Assembly: GCA_009760855.2 (NCBI GenBank)
Contig: WPIO01000078.1
Coordinates: 186,001 to 250,000 of the forward strand
From: Cristatella mucedo
Lineage: Eukaryota; Bryozoa; Phylactolaemata; Cristatellidae
DNA: 64,000 bases
Direction: 5' to 3'
Shown here: positions 20,930-56,369 of the stretch, one piece after another
How positions within the stretch are numbered: position 1 is the stretch's first letter
Layout of the letters: every line of letters starts with the position of its first letter
Position numbers and translations under genes: made by a program
The notes under the pieces: model-generated
Told to the model about the DNA's origin: nothing
What the model saw: the letters and a program-made list of their open reading frames with translations, nothing else
Databases searched by the model: none

Positions 20930-22930
20930 TTTAACGTTCAGTATCTACTTATGCTAACTGAAGTTGACAAATCAAGTGTATCTGCCTATGTATTTATATT
21001 TGTTTTCTTGTAGATGATCACTGAAAGCCATCGTGCCTATGGGCATAGTTGGCCTAGTATTTCATTTTTACCTATTTATTGGCAACTTGAAGCAGCACCA
21101 AATATGCCTTCAACTGGAAGATATGTCGATGCATTATGAATTATATTCCGACGATTGACCTGCTGTAGCACTAAGTGCAGCAAAGAAGTGTCGCAAAGTC
21201 GTGGAGAGCAACCAAGCTTTTGCTCTGAGCTTAAGACAGGCAGTTCTCTCTTTTGAGCCTTTCAAGCTTCATGAGATCTGTCCTTTTTATGTCTTAGTGT
21301 ATAGGCAAACTCTTTGAAAATTGAAATAAACTAGAAGACTTGCTATGTACCCGGACCATTTGCTCAAAATTGTTGGTTACTTAGAAAATGGCTGCACTCG
21401 AATTTTTATACAGCTCAGCCTCAGCCATTTGCATTCACGAGCTAGACTTACGGTGGTGATTTCTGGCAGTGTGTCTTTAACTGATCGCATCGATGCTCCA
21501 TCGAGCCAGCTTGCAATTAATTCTGTGGTTTTGGGCTTTTTGAAATTTGCTGTGGAGCCAAAAGCCAAGGCATCTCTCTTAAAGAGTAGCTGGCACTATT
21601 TTATTCGAGCTGCATACCAATTGTAGAATCGATGTGCATTACTGTGAGTGACTGTTTTAATAAATATCAGTCCAATTTGTATTGTTTGGCTTATTGTCAT
21701 GATTGCATTGTGCAATGCTTCAATTGTACTCCCCGGCGCTTACCATTCCATTTGCTTATACCCATCGGACTGGCCGTGTGACCAACCTCTTGATTAATGC
21801 TGCCTTCAATTATCGTAATAATAGCCGGATACTTGTGTTTAGTACGACAGAATTCTGACTTTTTATTTACTGTACCGGCAGATTGCTCAAGTTTTTGCAC
21901 CACCACCATTGAAGTTTCTATCTCACTTTTAGATATCTTCGTTCTCACTTCTTCGCATCCATCTAAAGTACCGCCCATGATTTTCTCGTAGCACCTGTTC
22001 GTCAGACTGGTCGTTCACCTCTGTCTCTAACCAATATCGAGTCCTTAAGAGGCCGTTCTTGCCCTTTAGTTACTACGCATGCATTTACAGCCTGGAACTT
22101 GCTATCGACTCACATCACGACATTCCTGGACAAAGAGCTAAGGCAAATGCTAGCTAATACATCTGTTGCGAAGCAAGCGATCGCTTGGTCACAGCGACTT
22201 GTTCTTTATGTTGGTAAAGCATATACAATCGTACATGCTATTGTCACCTCGTGTTTTTTTCTAGCCAATGTGGAGACTTTGGAAATGTATTCAGTTACAG
22301 GGGCGTTAAACAATTTCGTCATTATAATTGTGTGGGGACCATCTTCAGCAATGATTGATAGCATCTGCTAAACTTGTAGAAAGCATATCTTTTGTATACC
22401 TATTTCTTGGCGTCTTATTTCTTGGAATTTCTAGACAGTTCTCTTGGGTCGCTATCCAAACTGCCTATTATTGCATGATGCAATTTTACTAAGCAGACTG
22501 CTATTAAAGGTGATTATGGCACCGAGCCGAGCGCCAACTCGATCGCTGGTTTTATCTTGAGTGAAAAGCCAAGTTGAGCCATGTCAACAGCGTTAAAATG
22601 CCGTGTGATACTTGCATTTGAGTTACTCCAAAATAATCCACAAATATCAAGCTCTGGGGAAGCTGAGCTCCCGGTGGCCATTGTGTCCGGGGCTCAAATT
22701 CATTTGGTTCTCTGCCTGGTCGCAAACACTTGTCACTGTTGTTGCTATTCAGTCAACTTGTATGTCGGCTGACTCCTGAAGATAGATAGACAGCAAAGCT
22801 AGGCTTATCATAAAGCAGCAAGTGAATTTGCTGCGGTGATTGGGGAAAATTTGATCGTTTGGCTTTCCTGGCTTTTTAAAACGGGTGTGTCCTCGTTCAT
22901 TATACGTAAGCTACTTTTAGAAGACCTATG
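20930..22930. other. AT-rich intergenic sequence
   Basis: About 2 kb with no recognised exon, LINE or SINE. The open frames (21,345-21,626, 22,099-22,371) are isolated and show no family features. Confidence 0.45.
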
Positions 22931-22934
22931 ATCA

Positions 22935-23015
22935 AGATGAATGAACCTTTGCAGCATATGTAAAGTGCTCAAAGAGAGCGAGATACTTAGGTTACTAGGG
23001 TGCTATACTTATTCC
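22935..23015 (+). mobile_element. LINE-A/SINE-2 tail fragment
   Basis: Reads TTTGCAGCATATGTAAAGTG then AAAGAGAGCGAG and GGGTGCTATACTTATTCC, a decayed 3' stem-loop. Confidence 0.55.
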
Positions 23016-23019
23016 TTTA

Positions 23020-24515
23020 TTTTCAGTAAATGATTCCTTTCTAAAAGTAAGCCCATTCTTCTAAAACTAGCTAATGACTTAATCAGCTCTAATGTGCATA
23101 CTAGCTCAAATTACAGTAGCATTTTTTTAGCAGGGCGCACGATGAGATTTCAGTTTTTTACCCGAAATATGAGCACATACGATTACCATAAAAATCAGCA
23201 GCCCTCTTACCTGCCAATTTAACTAAAGATTCTCTCACTGTAACTTAGCTCTTCATATTTGTTTTATTTCGTGAGAGGTTAGTTGTTTGTTCTCCATCCA
23301 ATGTACACCCAAACCCCGAACGCCTCGCTTTGAAAGATCATCTAGTGTAATTCGTCTACTTGTCATATTTTGAACAGTATTGACAGAGGTTGACACAGCT
23401 TTATTTCCATAATTATTAAGTTTTTGACCCTACAAATAGCTTTTCAGCAGACACAAATTTAATCTAAGCACTTCCTCGCTGTAGGCAATTCAAATAATTT
23501 TGAAAGCCAAGGGCTGAATACGGAAGCAAAGTAACACGGCCATCAAGCATTGACAGCGCCAGTCCACATCTTAGAGTTGCCATAGATTCGGCTGAGTACT
23601 CTATTTTTGAGGGGGGAGTCAGCTTAAATTCATTTGTATTCCCTAGACATAGGCCAGTTGGAGTTACCGATTACGTAGCCACGACTGCTGGCTCAGGTTG
23701 GTTGGGGATTAATTGTAATGTAGCATGCACTTATTACTCTATTACCCGAATACACGGCTTAGGGACCCTCTAATCTGCACTATGCATCTACGCTGAATGC
23801 ATCATCAAAGGCAAAGCCAAGCTTAGATTGAAACTGACCGACCGGTGAATTTTCTTATCCTCTAGATTAAAGTGAGTGACCATGGTTGGAGAGAAATTTG
23901 ACGTGGGGCTACGAAAGACTGGTCCTATTTGGTCTAACCTGGGCATATCACTGCGGAAAATTTTATACTCGCTTACCGAACTAATCACTATTTCGTGAGA
24001 TGCTTTCCATATTCAGTGTCATCTCATGTCGACATCTCAGCACTTGTAATGCAAAGCTCGTCTATAATATTCAGTGCCAAGATGCCTATTTATTTTACTT
24101 AGTTTTCTGTCTTCATCCATACAGCATCACAGGCTAAATTTGTTTACGCATATTCGGATCGTAATTAATTCTTGCCGCTGAAAGCCGGGTGTCTACCTCC
24201 CTGCTTAGTCGTTAGAGCTATTCCTGGCAGCAGATGTTTTATAGCGTGAAAAGTTCTTTAGGCGCTTGTTTAAGGTACAAATTGCATGCTTTATCACTAA
24301 CCACTCAATAAAATTTATTTACAGCCTTTTTGAAAAGCCACAAATGAGATTTAACGTCTTTAGGCTTGACTGTTTTCCTTTGAAGCTTTATTTCAGAGCC
24401 TCTCGGCTTTTAGCTTCTTTCCGGCATTTGTGTTGTGGTTAATTCCCAGTCGCATCTTGGACCAGCAGCTCCTACCATGCGAAAGAGTACGTTAATACAG
24501 CAGGAGCCGTGCCTC
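23020..24515. other. Intergenic, nothing recognised
   Basis: AT-rich sequence with no supported gene or element. Confidence 0.45.
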
Positions 24516-24519
24516 AGCT

Positions 24520-24702
24520 AACCATATTTGCATGCTGACCCTGTTCGTGTCACCCCTAACCATGCAATGCTTCTTGTCAGTGAGCATGCTACTACTAATC
24601 ATTCGACCGCGCTTCGTTTGCAGCAAATGTAATATGCCTAGAAATATATTGAAATCTTTGAAGGAGCGATATCAAATATGCTATTATTATTATTATCATT
24701 AA
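24520..24702 (+). mobile_element. LINE-A 3' UTR and tail
   Basis: Carries the series of CATGCTGACC / GTCACCCCTAACCATG motifs of the LINE-A 3' UTR, a decayed stem-loop and (ATT)n near 24,680. Confidence 0.8.
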
Positions 24703-24717
24703 CTGGCGATTTGGCTT

Positions 24718-24930
24718 AGCCTCAGCCACCGGACACAGCCTTCCGTCTATCTGCCGAGGTGACTTGTTCTGGAAAAGCCACGCCCAAAACTACTTGCAAC
24801 TGCGACCGGATGTTGGTCAACCGGCTTGGGCGTTGGTTGGCGTGCCGGCGCCGTCGCGGCTCAAGCTGCCAAACCATGTGGCAGGGCGGTTAATCGTGGA
24901 TCGCCGGTACTGCATTCTACTCTGTACTGG
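24718..24930 (+). other. GC-rich exon-like island of unknown function
   Basis: A GC-rich block within AT-rich flanks holds an open frame (NWRFGLASATGHSLPSICRG onwards through WALVGVPAPSRLKLPNHVAG) and ends at a good donor-like site, G|GTAAGAC near 24,930. It lies between ORC2 and GOLGA3 on the same strand. It could be a 5' exon of GOLGA3, a separate transcript or chance. No family recognised. Confidence 0.3.
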
Positions 24931-24934
24931 TAAG

Positions 24935-25550
24935 ACTAAACGCCCCTGCCCACATCGAATGGCCATTTAACGGTGTCCGGTCAGGGCTTCAGTTGCCACC
25001 ATTACGCCATAAGCGGTGTGCACGAGTATGCACGTCGCTAATGTTCTAAGTGGGCCCAGTGGCGAATCGTGTATGCAGCCACTATCCACGACTGCATACG
25101 ATCGTATTTCGTATGAAGGATGTTGTGTTATGGTTTTTAATCACTTACCAGGTCAGCTGACCTGTTGGCTAAAGCAGTTTAACCCGAGAGACATCACTTA
25201 AGGAAGTTCTAGCTTCCTATACTCACAGATGCAGTGCCATCGGTTGATGGGATGCTGTTGGAATACCAAGATCGGAGGTTATTGTTATAAGTTGGTTTAA
25301 TTCCATGCCCTATAGATTCGACAGACTTGGATAGATACCCGCGTTGTTCCTGTGTGGATCAGGCTAGAGAGAAAAAACTTACGTTCGTACCGGGTTGCTG
25401 TTAAAGGCTGTGGGGGTTTTCTGAAAGTGCATGCGGGTGTCTGCCTGGGTGGATTTAACCTGCAAAATTCTACGCAGCCTCTTCACTTAATAAGGAACAG
25501 CGTGTCAGCTAGCCTTAATTGTGTCGACACAGATTTATTAGTACAATCCT
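24935..25550. other. Intergenic, nothing recognised
   Basis: No supported exon or mobile element. Confidence 0.4.
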
Positions 25551-25555
25551 AGGTA

Positions 25556-25805
25556 ATGACATCTACTCTCCTGCTGCCAACTTTAGCAATCCTTTCCAGC
25601 CGCCATGAGCTGCTACTTCCGTGCTAATCACCAACTCTACTGATCTTCTCCATCAGTGGTGCTCCTTACTTTCACTTTGTTTCGTTAGATGAAGTCTGTT
25701 GGCTACCGAATGTCCACCGAAAACCGCTTAGGCTGTGGGTGCACTATACGAAACTCTCTTTCGTTACGAAGTCTTTATGGAGTTACAGCTAGATATTCAT
25801 TAAAT
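25556..25805 (+). mobile_element. LINE-B 3' fragment
   Basis: Matches the LINE-B end (ATCTACTCTCCTGCTGCC, ATGAAGTCTGTTGGCTACCG, CGCTTAGGCTGTGGGTGCAC), with a decayed tail ATTAAATTAAAT instead of (TACAT)n. Confidence 0.82.
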
Positions 25806-26099
25806 TAAATTGCGAGCGCTTCGCTTTGCCACAAGCAAGTGGTGATAGCATAATGTAATGTCAATGTATCAGTCTGTAATTCGAAATTAATTAGAAGTAT
25901 TGTAGGGTTGGCTGCCTGAGATATTTAGAAATTAAAATTTGCCAAATCTTGTGAAACTGACCTCTGTAATTGCCATTTATATGATATTATCATTCAATCA
26001 AATTAAATTTGCCTATATTACAATTGGTTCTAATCCATTTGAGCCGGCATCAGGGCTGCCTCAGTGCAGGCACTGGCACACGTGACACTTGAGGGTTTC

Positions 26100-26372
26100 C
26101 TTTCCAGCAAATGTAAAGTGCGTAGAGAGAGATTTAGTTATCTGAGGGCGTTATATCAAGTTATTATTATTATTATTATTATTGTGTACTTGTTAATGTT
26201 GCGGCCTCCTATAGCAATCCCTTAGTCTCGTGCCTTTGCAACAAATGTAAAGTGCCTAGAGAGAGCTTTAGTTCTCTGAAGGCGTTATATCAAATGTATT
26301 ATTATTATTATTATTGTGTACTTGTTAATGTTGCGGCCTCCTATAGCAATCCCTTTGTCTCGTACCTTTGTA
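26100..26372 (+). repeat. 132-bp tandem duplication of a LINE-A tail with its flank
   Basis: Two LINE-A stem-loops with (ATT)n tails (about 26,106-26,183 and 26,238-26,315) are each followed by the same unique flank, GTGTACTTGTTAATGTTGCG then GCCTCCTATAGCAATCCC. The flank copies start at 26,184 and 26,316, giving a unit of 132 bp. Confidence 0.85.
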
Positions 26373-26714
26373 AGAAGTTACCTTCTCTGGCTATGGACCA
26401 CGCCTAGTCTACTGGCTTTTGGGGTGGGGTAAGGGTCTACACTGCCTACTAGGTAGGAATAGGGCATTCGGGCTGCCGACTTCCTAATAAAGCTTGGATC
26501 TGCCGTATCTGACATTTTCTCCATCATTTTGGCATGCACTTAATCTTTCTGGAGAAGCTAAATTATCCGTGCAGCTGAGCTTAAGACGGTGCTACATACG
26601 AGACTGTCAGGCCATTTCTAGGCTATGCTCTTCGGCCTGGGGGAGGGGTTACTGTTCTAATCTGTCATTTCCTTTCTGCCGAAGCTGCCACTCCCATCCA
26701 CTCGAGAGTGGCAG
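26373..26714. other. Intergenic, nothing recognised
   Basis: No clear element; a short antisense match to LINE-A may begin within this stretch. Confidence 0.35.
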
Positions 26715-27215
26715 TGGTAGTTACAGACATCTAGACTTGATGTCACAAATGCATAGACCAGCCTGGCATCGGTATCCTTTCTGAGCAGGCTCTAATTGTT
26801 GCTATATTACGTAGCTAAAAGTAGGCAGGCTTTAATGTAGAGCTGTTGAGGTCACCTAGATTTTTGAATAGGACACCAATATTGTGGTCAGAGGCTTCAG
26901 GAGATATGCTGGGCAAGCCCGTGCATGTGGGGATTCGCCATTTCAATTTCCGAATAGTACTAGGTTTGCTAATAACTATTAAGTTGATTTATTGTTATTC
27001 AATTTGAGACAGTTTGCTGCCATGTCAGCAATGCATGCATCAAGGTAGTTAAGAGAGCTCGACTTGCAGGAATTGTGGGATTGATTAGATTTGATCCGGA
27101 TCAAAGCACATGCTCAATAGTTGTCGTCAGCATAAAAAAGGAATGCCTGTATTATGCTTGGCAATGCAATCTGCTGGAAGTTTAGTATACATTGTCAAAA
27201 GAAGTGGACCACGTG
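26715..27215 (-). mobile_element. Degenerate LINE-A internal region, antisense
   Basis: The complement carries LINE-A order: a FVTSRLDF-equivalent near 26,740, the AGGTGTCCTATTC segment near 26,870, and a KLNDDKT-equivalent upstream of a YADD region near 27,140. It is heavily mutated. Confidence 0.7.
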
Positions 27216-27231
27216 CATGTAACTCGTTTAC

Positions 27232-27404
27232 CCCATGTCACCCCTAACCATGTTATGCTTGTTGCAATTAAGCATGCTACCCCTAATCATTCGATCGTGC
27301 TTCCTTTGCAGCAAATGTAAAGTGTCTAGAAAGAGATCGGGTTCTCAGAGGGTGCTATATCAAATGTATCATTACTGTTATTATTATTATTATTAGCTGA
27401 TTTA
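27232..27404 (+). mobile_element. LINE-A 3' UTR and tail
   Basis: Contains ATGTCACCCCTAACCATG, GCAAATGTAAAGTGTCTAG, AAGAGATCGGGTTCTCAGAG and an ATT-rich tail to 27,404. Confidence 0.85.
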
Positions 27405-27560
27405 ACATTCTTGTTCATATAGCAACAGAAGAACCTTAACGGCTATCGCCACCCCTTGCAGTAGCCACTTAGGTATTGCTTGCCGTAGATCTCGAACCTA
27501 CGACCTGAGTCGTGAAGAGTGAGCACGTAGCCCTGGTTTAAGACCGAGAGGTGGCTACTC
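27402..27560 (-). mobile_element. SINE-1 fragment, antisense
   Basis: Minus-strand SINE-1 body beginning at TAGCTGATTTAAC and reaching the B-box region near 27,490 (CTCGAACCTACGACCTGAG). It is joined directly to the preceding LINE-A tail. Confidence 0.7.
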
Positions 27561-27767
27561 TTTGGAAAGTTAGCCGTTGACATCTGCATTCTCAAACCTC
27601 CCACTAAGTTGGGACCTAAGCCATTGCAGAGCAGTGCTGCTGATGCCGAGATGAGATGGACAAGCTTATCTTGTATAAGATTGCCATTTCTTTACGTGTG
27701 AATAGCATGCAACTGGGCAGCTATTTTCTGCAGTCGGCCTGAGCCGCTGCTTTTTCGGACTTGCAGG

Positions 27768-52349
<24,582 letters not shown>

Positions 52350-52351
52350 TG

Positions 52352-52475
52352 ACTGTGGTAAGATGCTTGCACTTCACGACCCAGGTCGTGGGCTCGAATC
52401 CTGCTGCAAGTAAGCTAGATGGTAGCCGCCGAGGCTTTCCTGCTGCTACTCACTTGAGCCTTCAGTTATAGCCGG
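52352..52475 (+). mobile_element. SINE-1 copy directly after the GOLGA3 stop codon
   Basis: Begins within a few bases of TAG (52,347-52,349). B box GGCTCGAATCC at 52,391-52,401, then the SINE-1 body (GTAGCCGCCGAGGCTTTCCT). It would form part of the GOLGA3 3' UTR. The start is truncated relative to the 55.5-kb copy. Confidence 0.72.
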
Positions 52476-52479
52476 CCTT

Positions 52480-53260
52480 GCAAATGCAAATTTAAATACA
52501 AAGAAAACGCTTGCTAGAAAGTACATAAAGTAATCATGCGTGAGCAGGCAGGATGAATCAAGCAAGTCTGCTGCCGATGCTGCCAATGCCATTATCTAAT
52601 TTTAATAGCTGCAATGCCAGTTGTTGGAGAATGGCGTTTCTTCTCGTTTGCTTGATAGTGGCTTTGCTTGATAGTGGCGACAGATCGGTCAAGTAAGTAG
52701 TGACTGCTGAAGCCCTTTAAGCGATACACATACACTCATGGGCACACGTGTTTATGCACCTCCAACAAAATGGCCAACGGGGTCTGTCGGAGGACTTTCA
52801 GGCCAACATTCTACGTTGCTCCCAGAAGTATATACAACAGCAATACCTAACTTCTTAGTCCTCAAGAAGTAGACCGATCATCAGTGGTTCTTGATGTCCT
52901 CGTGCAGCCAGCTGGTTGCCAAAGACACCAGCTTCCAAACTGCATCGTCCTCTGCCGACTCCATAGAATTCGAAGCCGGTCGAACAGATTTTCAGCCGGG
53001 GCAGGCGGATTTGAATTGCTTCTCGGTCGCTGGTCCAAATCATCCCTCGGATGCTCAATGGCCTCCTAATGAGGCTACTGACTGGGCCAATCCAGGACGG
53101 TAACAGACGAGTAAGAAAAAAAATTATTGTATGACCCAATTCACTGTATACTTTGGGCCATTATTCTGCTGATACATTAATGCATCTTCCAGAGACTTCT
53201 GGCAGACAGAATTCCCGCATTCCGAAGCATATCGAGGTGCATATTCAGGTCCACAACGCC
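52480..53260. other. GOLGA3 downstream region
   Basis: No polyadenylation signal could be picked with confidence. A 71-codon frame at 52,891-53,103 (SQLVAKDTSFQTASSSADSI onward) has protein-like composition but no recognised family. Confidence 0.4.
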
Positions 53261-53261
53261 A

Positions 53262-53343
53262 ATAATAATAATAATAATAATACACTTGATAAAGCGCCCT
53301 CAGAGAAGTTAATCTCTTTCTAGGCGCCTTACATTTGCTGCAA
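53262..53343 (-). mobile_element. LINE-A 3' tail, antisense
   Basis: (AAT)n then CTTGATAAAGCGCCCTCAGAG and AATCTCTTTCTAGGCGCCTT, the stem-loop complement; only about 80 bp long. Confidence 0.88.
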
Positions 53344-53344
53344 A

Positions 53345-54270
53345 TAATGAGTTGCACCGACCGTATGGCAGCACTGGAAAATAGGATTCAGGCGCCGGCT
53401 TGTCTAGCCGTCCTTGCTGCAGGCTAAAAATCCTCCTCGATGCTCTTCTCTCCTACTCTTCGATTGACGTAGAGGTGGTGGTTTTTTCATTTCAAAAGAT
53501 GTGCAATTTGCTCGTGTCATTCCTATAGAACGGCCACTTGTCTTAATGCATTCAGTGGGCTTGGCAGTTGGCCCATTTCAACCAGTCCGCTTCTCACAGT
53601 CTAAGTCAGCCACGTGGCCTTCTACCCTAGTCGCCGGAAACTGCTCGCGCAGGCAAGTCAACACGACTCACCTTTGAGCAACTGCTGACTGCTCGTAGTG
53701 GCTTCCCATTCCCGCTGCGAGTGTGCTGTCAAGCAGTGCATGCTACCGGACAGGACAGGCAGGTCTCGGTCAGCGAGAGTCAGTTCTCGGGTTGCGACTT
53801 GTTGCTCGGGGGGGGGCCCTACGAGATGTCACTTTGACACTTGAGCTGCCTCCTACTGACCGTACTGAGCCTGAGCAGGTTAAATCTCACGCAGCCGTCA
53901 CTCGTCACTAGAGGACAAGCGTTTTCGTGTTTCCAATTCTTTGTCTATGAAGTGCTAGAAGTATGCTCTAATCAAACTGGCCATCGTCTACAGAATTGTA
54001 CAGCAGCACTAGCTATCGTCATGGTGGCCTTTGGAGGAATTGTTGAAGGGCCGGTGAAATGGCAGCATGCAAATTCAATCAGTCAGATTATGATTGGTAT
54101 TCATTATTTCCGGTTTGTAAGTGATAACGGCTTGGGACGGATTTTGCAATCATCTTTGGCCAAGGCAGCATAAAAGCCAAAGCTATGTAGTAAATAAGCA
54201 GTGGTTGGTACCTAAGCAGATGAGCTGCTATGAGCTCTAGGCTTGCAGTTGTCTTAATTCTGTTTGCCCA
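53345..54270. other. Intergenic, no gene recognised
   Basis: Two open frames (53,723-53,911 and 53,841-54,173) overlap in different frames. Neither shows a known domain. The second ends FSLAKAA-like after a hydrophobic stretch. Confidence 0.4.
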
Positions 54271-54271
54271 C

Positions 54272-54360
54272 TGTTAGTAATAATAATAATAATAATAATG
54301 CATTGGATATAGGGCCCTCAGAGAACTCAATCTCTTTCTAGGCACTTTGCATTTGCTGCA
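54272..54360 (-). mobile_element. LINE-A 3' tail, antisense
   Basis: (AAT)n, CCCTCAGAGAACTCAATCTC and TTTGCATTTGCTGCAAACG. Confidence 0.85.
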
Positions 54361-54365
54361 AACGT

Positions 54366-54427
54366 ATCCCTCCCTGTAACTCCACAAAGCCACAAAGACC
54401 GAATGATACGCATGAGAGTTTTCTATA
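54366..54427 (-). mobile_element. LINE-B tail fragment between two LINE-A copies
   Basis: CCCTCCCTGTAACTCCACAA, AGCCACAAAGACCG and GAGAGTTTTCTATA are the complement of the LINE-B end. It lies between two antisense LINE-A tails. Confidence 0.75.
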
Positions 54428-54925
54428 ATAATAATAATAATACATTTGATAAAGGGACCACAGAGAACTCAATCTTTTTCTATGTGCTTTACATTTGCTG
54501 CAAAGGAAGCACGATCGAATGGTTAATGGTAGTGTGCTCAATAAACAACAAGAATTACATGATTACCGGTTACATGCGCAGGGTCAACATGCAAGTATAG
54601 TTAGTGGCAGCATGCACAGTGTCAGCGCGCATGAGCACATAAAGGACTAATCATTGGAACCCACTAGATTATGTCATAAATAGGTGCGTTTTTAGTTTCT
54701 TTTTAAATGTGGTCAAGTCAGGGGATGTATTGATGCAAGTCGGGAGTGAGTTCCAGGCTTTGGGAGCATACGAGCTAAATGCATGGTCTCCAAAGGATTT
54801 GAGGTTTGTACGAAGAATAGGTAAACAGTTTGGTTCCGAAAAGCAGGTGGTACGATGCTTAGCCTGGTGGGGCAGTAGATCTGATAGGTAGGCTGGGCCA
54901 AAGAATGAAGGGACCTAAAAGTGAG
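54428..54925 (-). mobile_element. LINE-A 3' fragment, antisense
   Basis: (AAT)n, stem-loop complement, 3' UTR and C-terminal coding (complement of SSPDLTTF and [20 protein letters not shown]-like). Confidence 0.9.
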
Positions 54926-54929
54926 GGAG

Positions 54930-55120
54930 TTGGATGTCTGTAACTCACCTTCACTGTCACTTCACTGTCGCCATGGATACGGACTTGTTATCGTAAAGGT
55001 ATGGGGGCTCTTTACTGCTGCTGTTACAAACGTGGTGTGCGCCATTCCAAGTCCGGACAGGACTAGGTCGCAAACACAGCGCTGGTAACGGTGCTAGTCT
55101 CCACCGACGTGCGGCGAATG
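54930..55120. other. Intergenic, nothing recognised
   Basis: Short unassigned stretch between LINE-A and dispersed repeat E. Confidence 0.35.
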
Positions 55121-55124
55121 CTGA

Positions 55125-55475
55125 CGATGCCAGAACCTGATAGCACGACTAGTTACTTGTAGATGCTGCACCAAAAATCAGTCACTCGGAGCAGGCCGGT
55201 CGCTCCAGATAGTCTGTCAGATAGACGGCAGTTCACTACTACACTATTCACTACATGTGAAGGAGGAGAGCCTAGAAGAAGGCTGTGCTTCCAATTATAA
55301 GTTCAGGACCTCAAGTTAGGAATGAAGGATTACACCAAGGATAGGACAGGATTACAGCAAGGTAACACGGGCAGATTCCTGAAGTGCAGTCAGGCAGTGA
55401 CCGATGCAGGCAGGTGTGCCGACAGTAGGAGGAACACGGCAGAAGAGAAGCGACGAAGAGCGCTCGTACCTTAAC
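55125..55475 (+). repeat. Dispersed repeat E, copy 2
   Basis: Shares CTAGTTACTTGTAGATGCTG with CACCAA, and CCGACAGTAGGAGGAACACG and GCGACGAAGAGCGCTCGTACC with 9,985-10,200. The copy here is longer between the blocks. Confidence 0.5.
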
Positions 55476-55508
55476 ACGAGAGTTCCACTTCCGTACTGCT
55501 TAGGTGAG

Positions 55509-55690
55509 TAGTGAGCCGTAATGGCTCACTAGGTAAGGCGGTTGCTTTTCACGACCTCTTGGCCCCAAGGTCGTGGGTTCGAATCCTGTGGTGGGCGATC
55601 CTTTATCGCCACTAGAAGCGGTGGTGATAGCCGTCAAGGCTCTTCTATCGCTATGCAAAAAGAAGCTGTTAAATCGGCTAGTATTAATTT
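55509..55690 (+). mobile_element. SINE-1, best-preserved copy
   Basis: A-box-like TGGCTCACTAGG at 55,522-55,533 and perfect B box GGTTCGAATCC at 55,576-55,586, 43 bp apart. This is the spacing of an internal Pol III promoter. The body follows (GGGCGATCCTTTATCGCCAC, GCCGTCAAGGCTCTTCTATC) and a T/A-rich end. The tRNA of origin cannot be named. Confidence 0.87.
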
Positions 55691-55849
55691 TTTAATTTTT
55701 TATTTAGTCTATTTGACAGCAACTGTGGTTGACAGGGTTTTAAAAGCAGTCACGGCGTAAACCAATGGCAGGATGGGCTAGACCTTAAAAACCTAGGCCA
55801 GCACAAGAAACGCAGCTGACTCCCTATATCATGTCGCCGGCTTTTATGC

Positions 55850-56361
55850 GGTTTCGGATATTGATTATCCCGTAATTGGTTCCTAGCCGCTAGGATTCGG
55901 GATCGTTATGATCGCTAGGATCGTTAATAGGGAAATCAGTCATAGTCTGGCTGATTTAGAACGTGGCCGTGAAACGGCTGCGTTCAGCTTGCTGCGATAC
56001 AATGTTCAGGGCTTCGCCAGTGTTCGTCACGAGGTGGTTGGGACTAGCACTGTTACAAGAGCTGTAATTGGCCTAGTTCTTTAGTCACGTTGAAGCCCCT
56101 TCACCCTATTTATAACACTAATAGGATATGTTTGTATTCGTTAAATGTATGCTGATGGTGGTTGTTTTAGGCTAAAGTGTTCGCATCAATAGCATTTCGC
56201 TAGTGTGATAGTCTTGCAGGCCTATTGTCGGTAGCAATATAATATGGAGATCATTTCCTTTGCTAGGCATTTACTGCCTGGGCTGCTAGACCACTCCTGA
56301 CTGTAGGGGCCTTGAGATTATGCCAAATCGGGGTGTGTCAATACTTTTGGACGATAGTGTA
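55850..56361. mobile_element. Possible Tc1/mariner-type element, fragmentary
   Basis: The right edge, GTGTCAATACTTTTGGACGA TAGTGTA (56,335-56,361), has the look of a Tc1/mariner terminal repeat (complement TACACTATCGTCCAAAAGTA). Upstream, a frame at about 55,938-56,084 reads SLADLERGRETAAFSLLRYN and VVGTSTVTRAVIG, similar in style to transposase HTH domains. No matching left repeat was found. Confidence 0.45.
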
Positions 56362-56369
56362 GGAGCTCA

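Noticed and set aside
55522-55600. Functional tRNA gene
   Set aside because: A and B boxes are present but no cloverleaf with an acceptor stem can be drawn, and the same body recurs at several sites, so it is a SINE.
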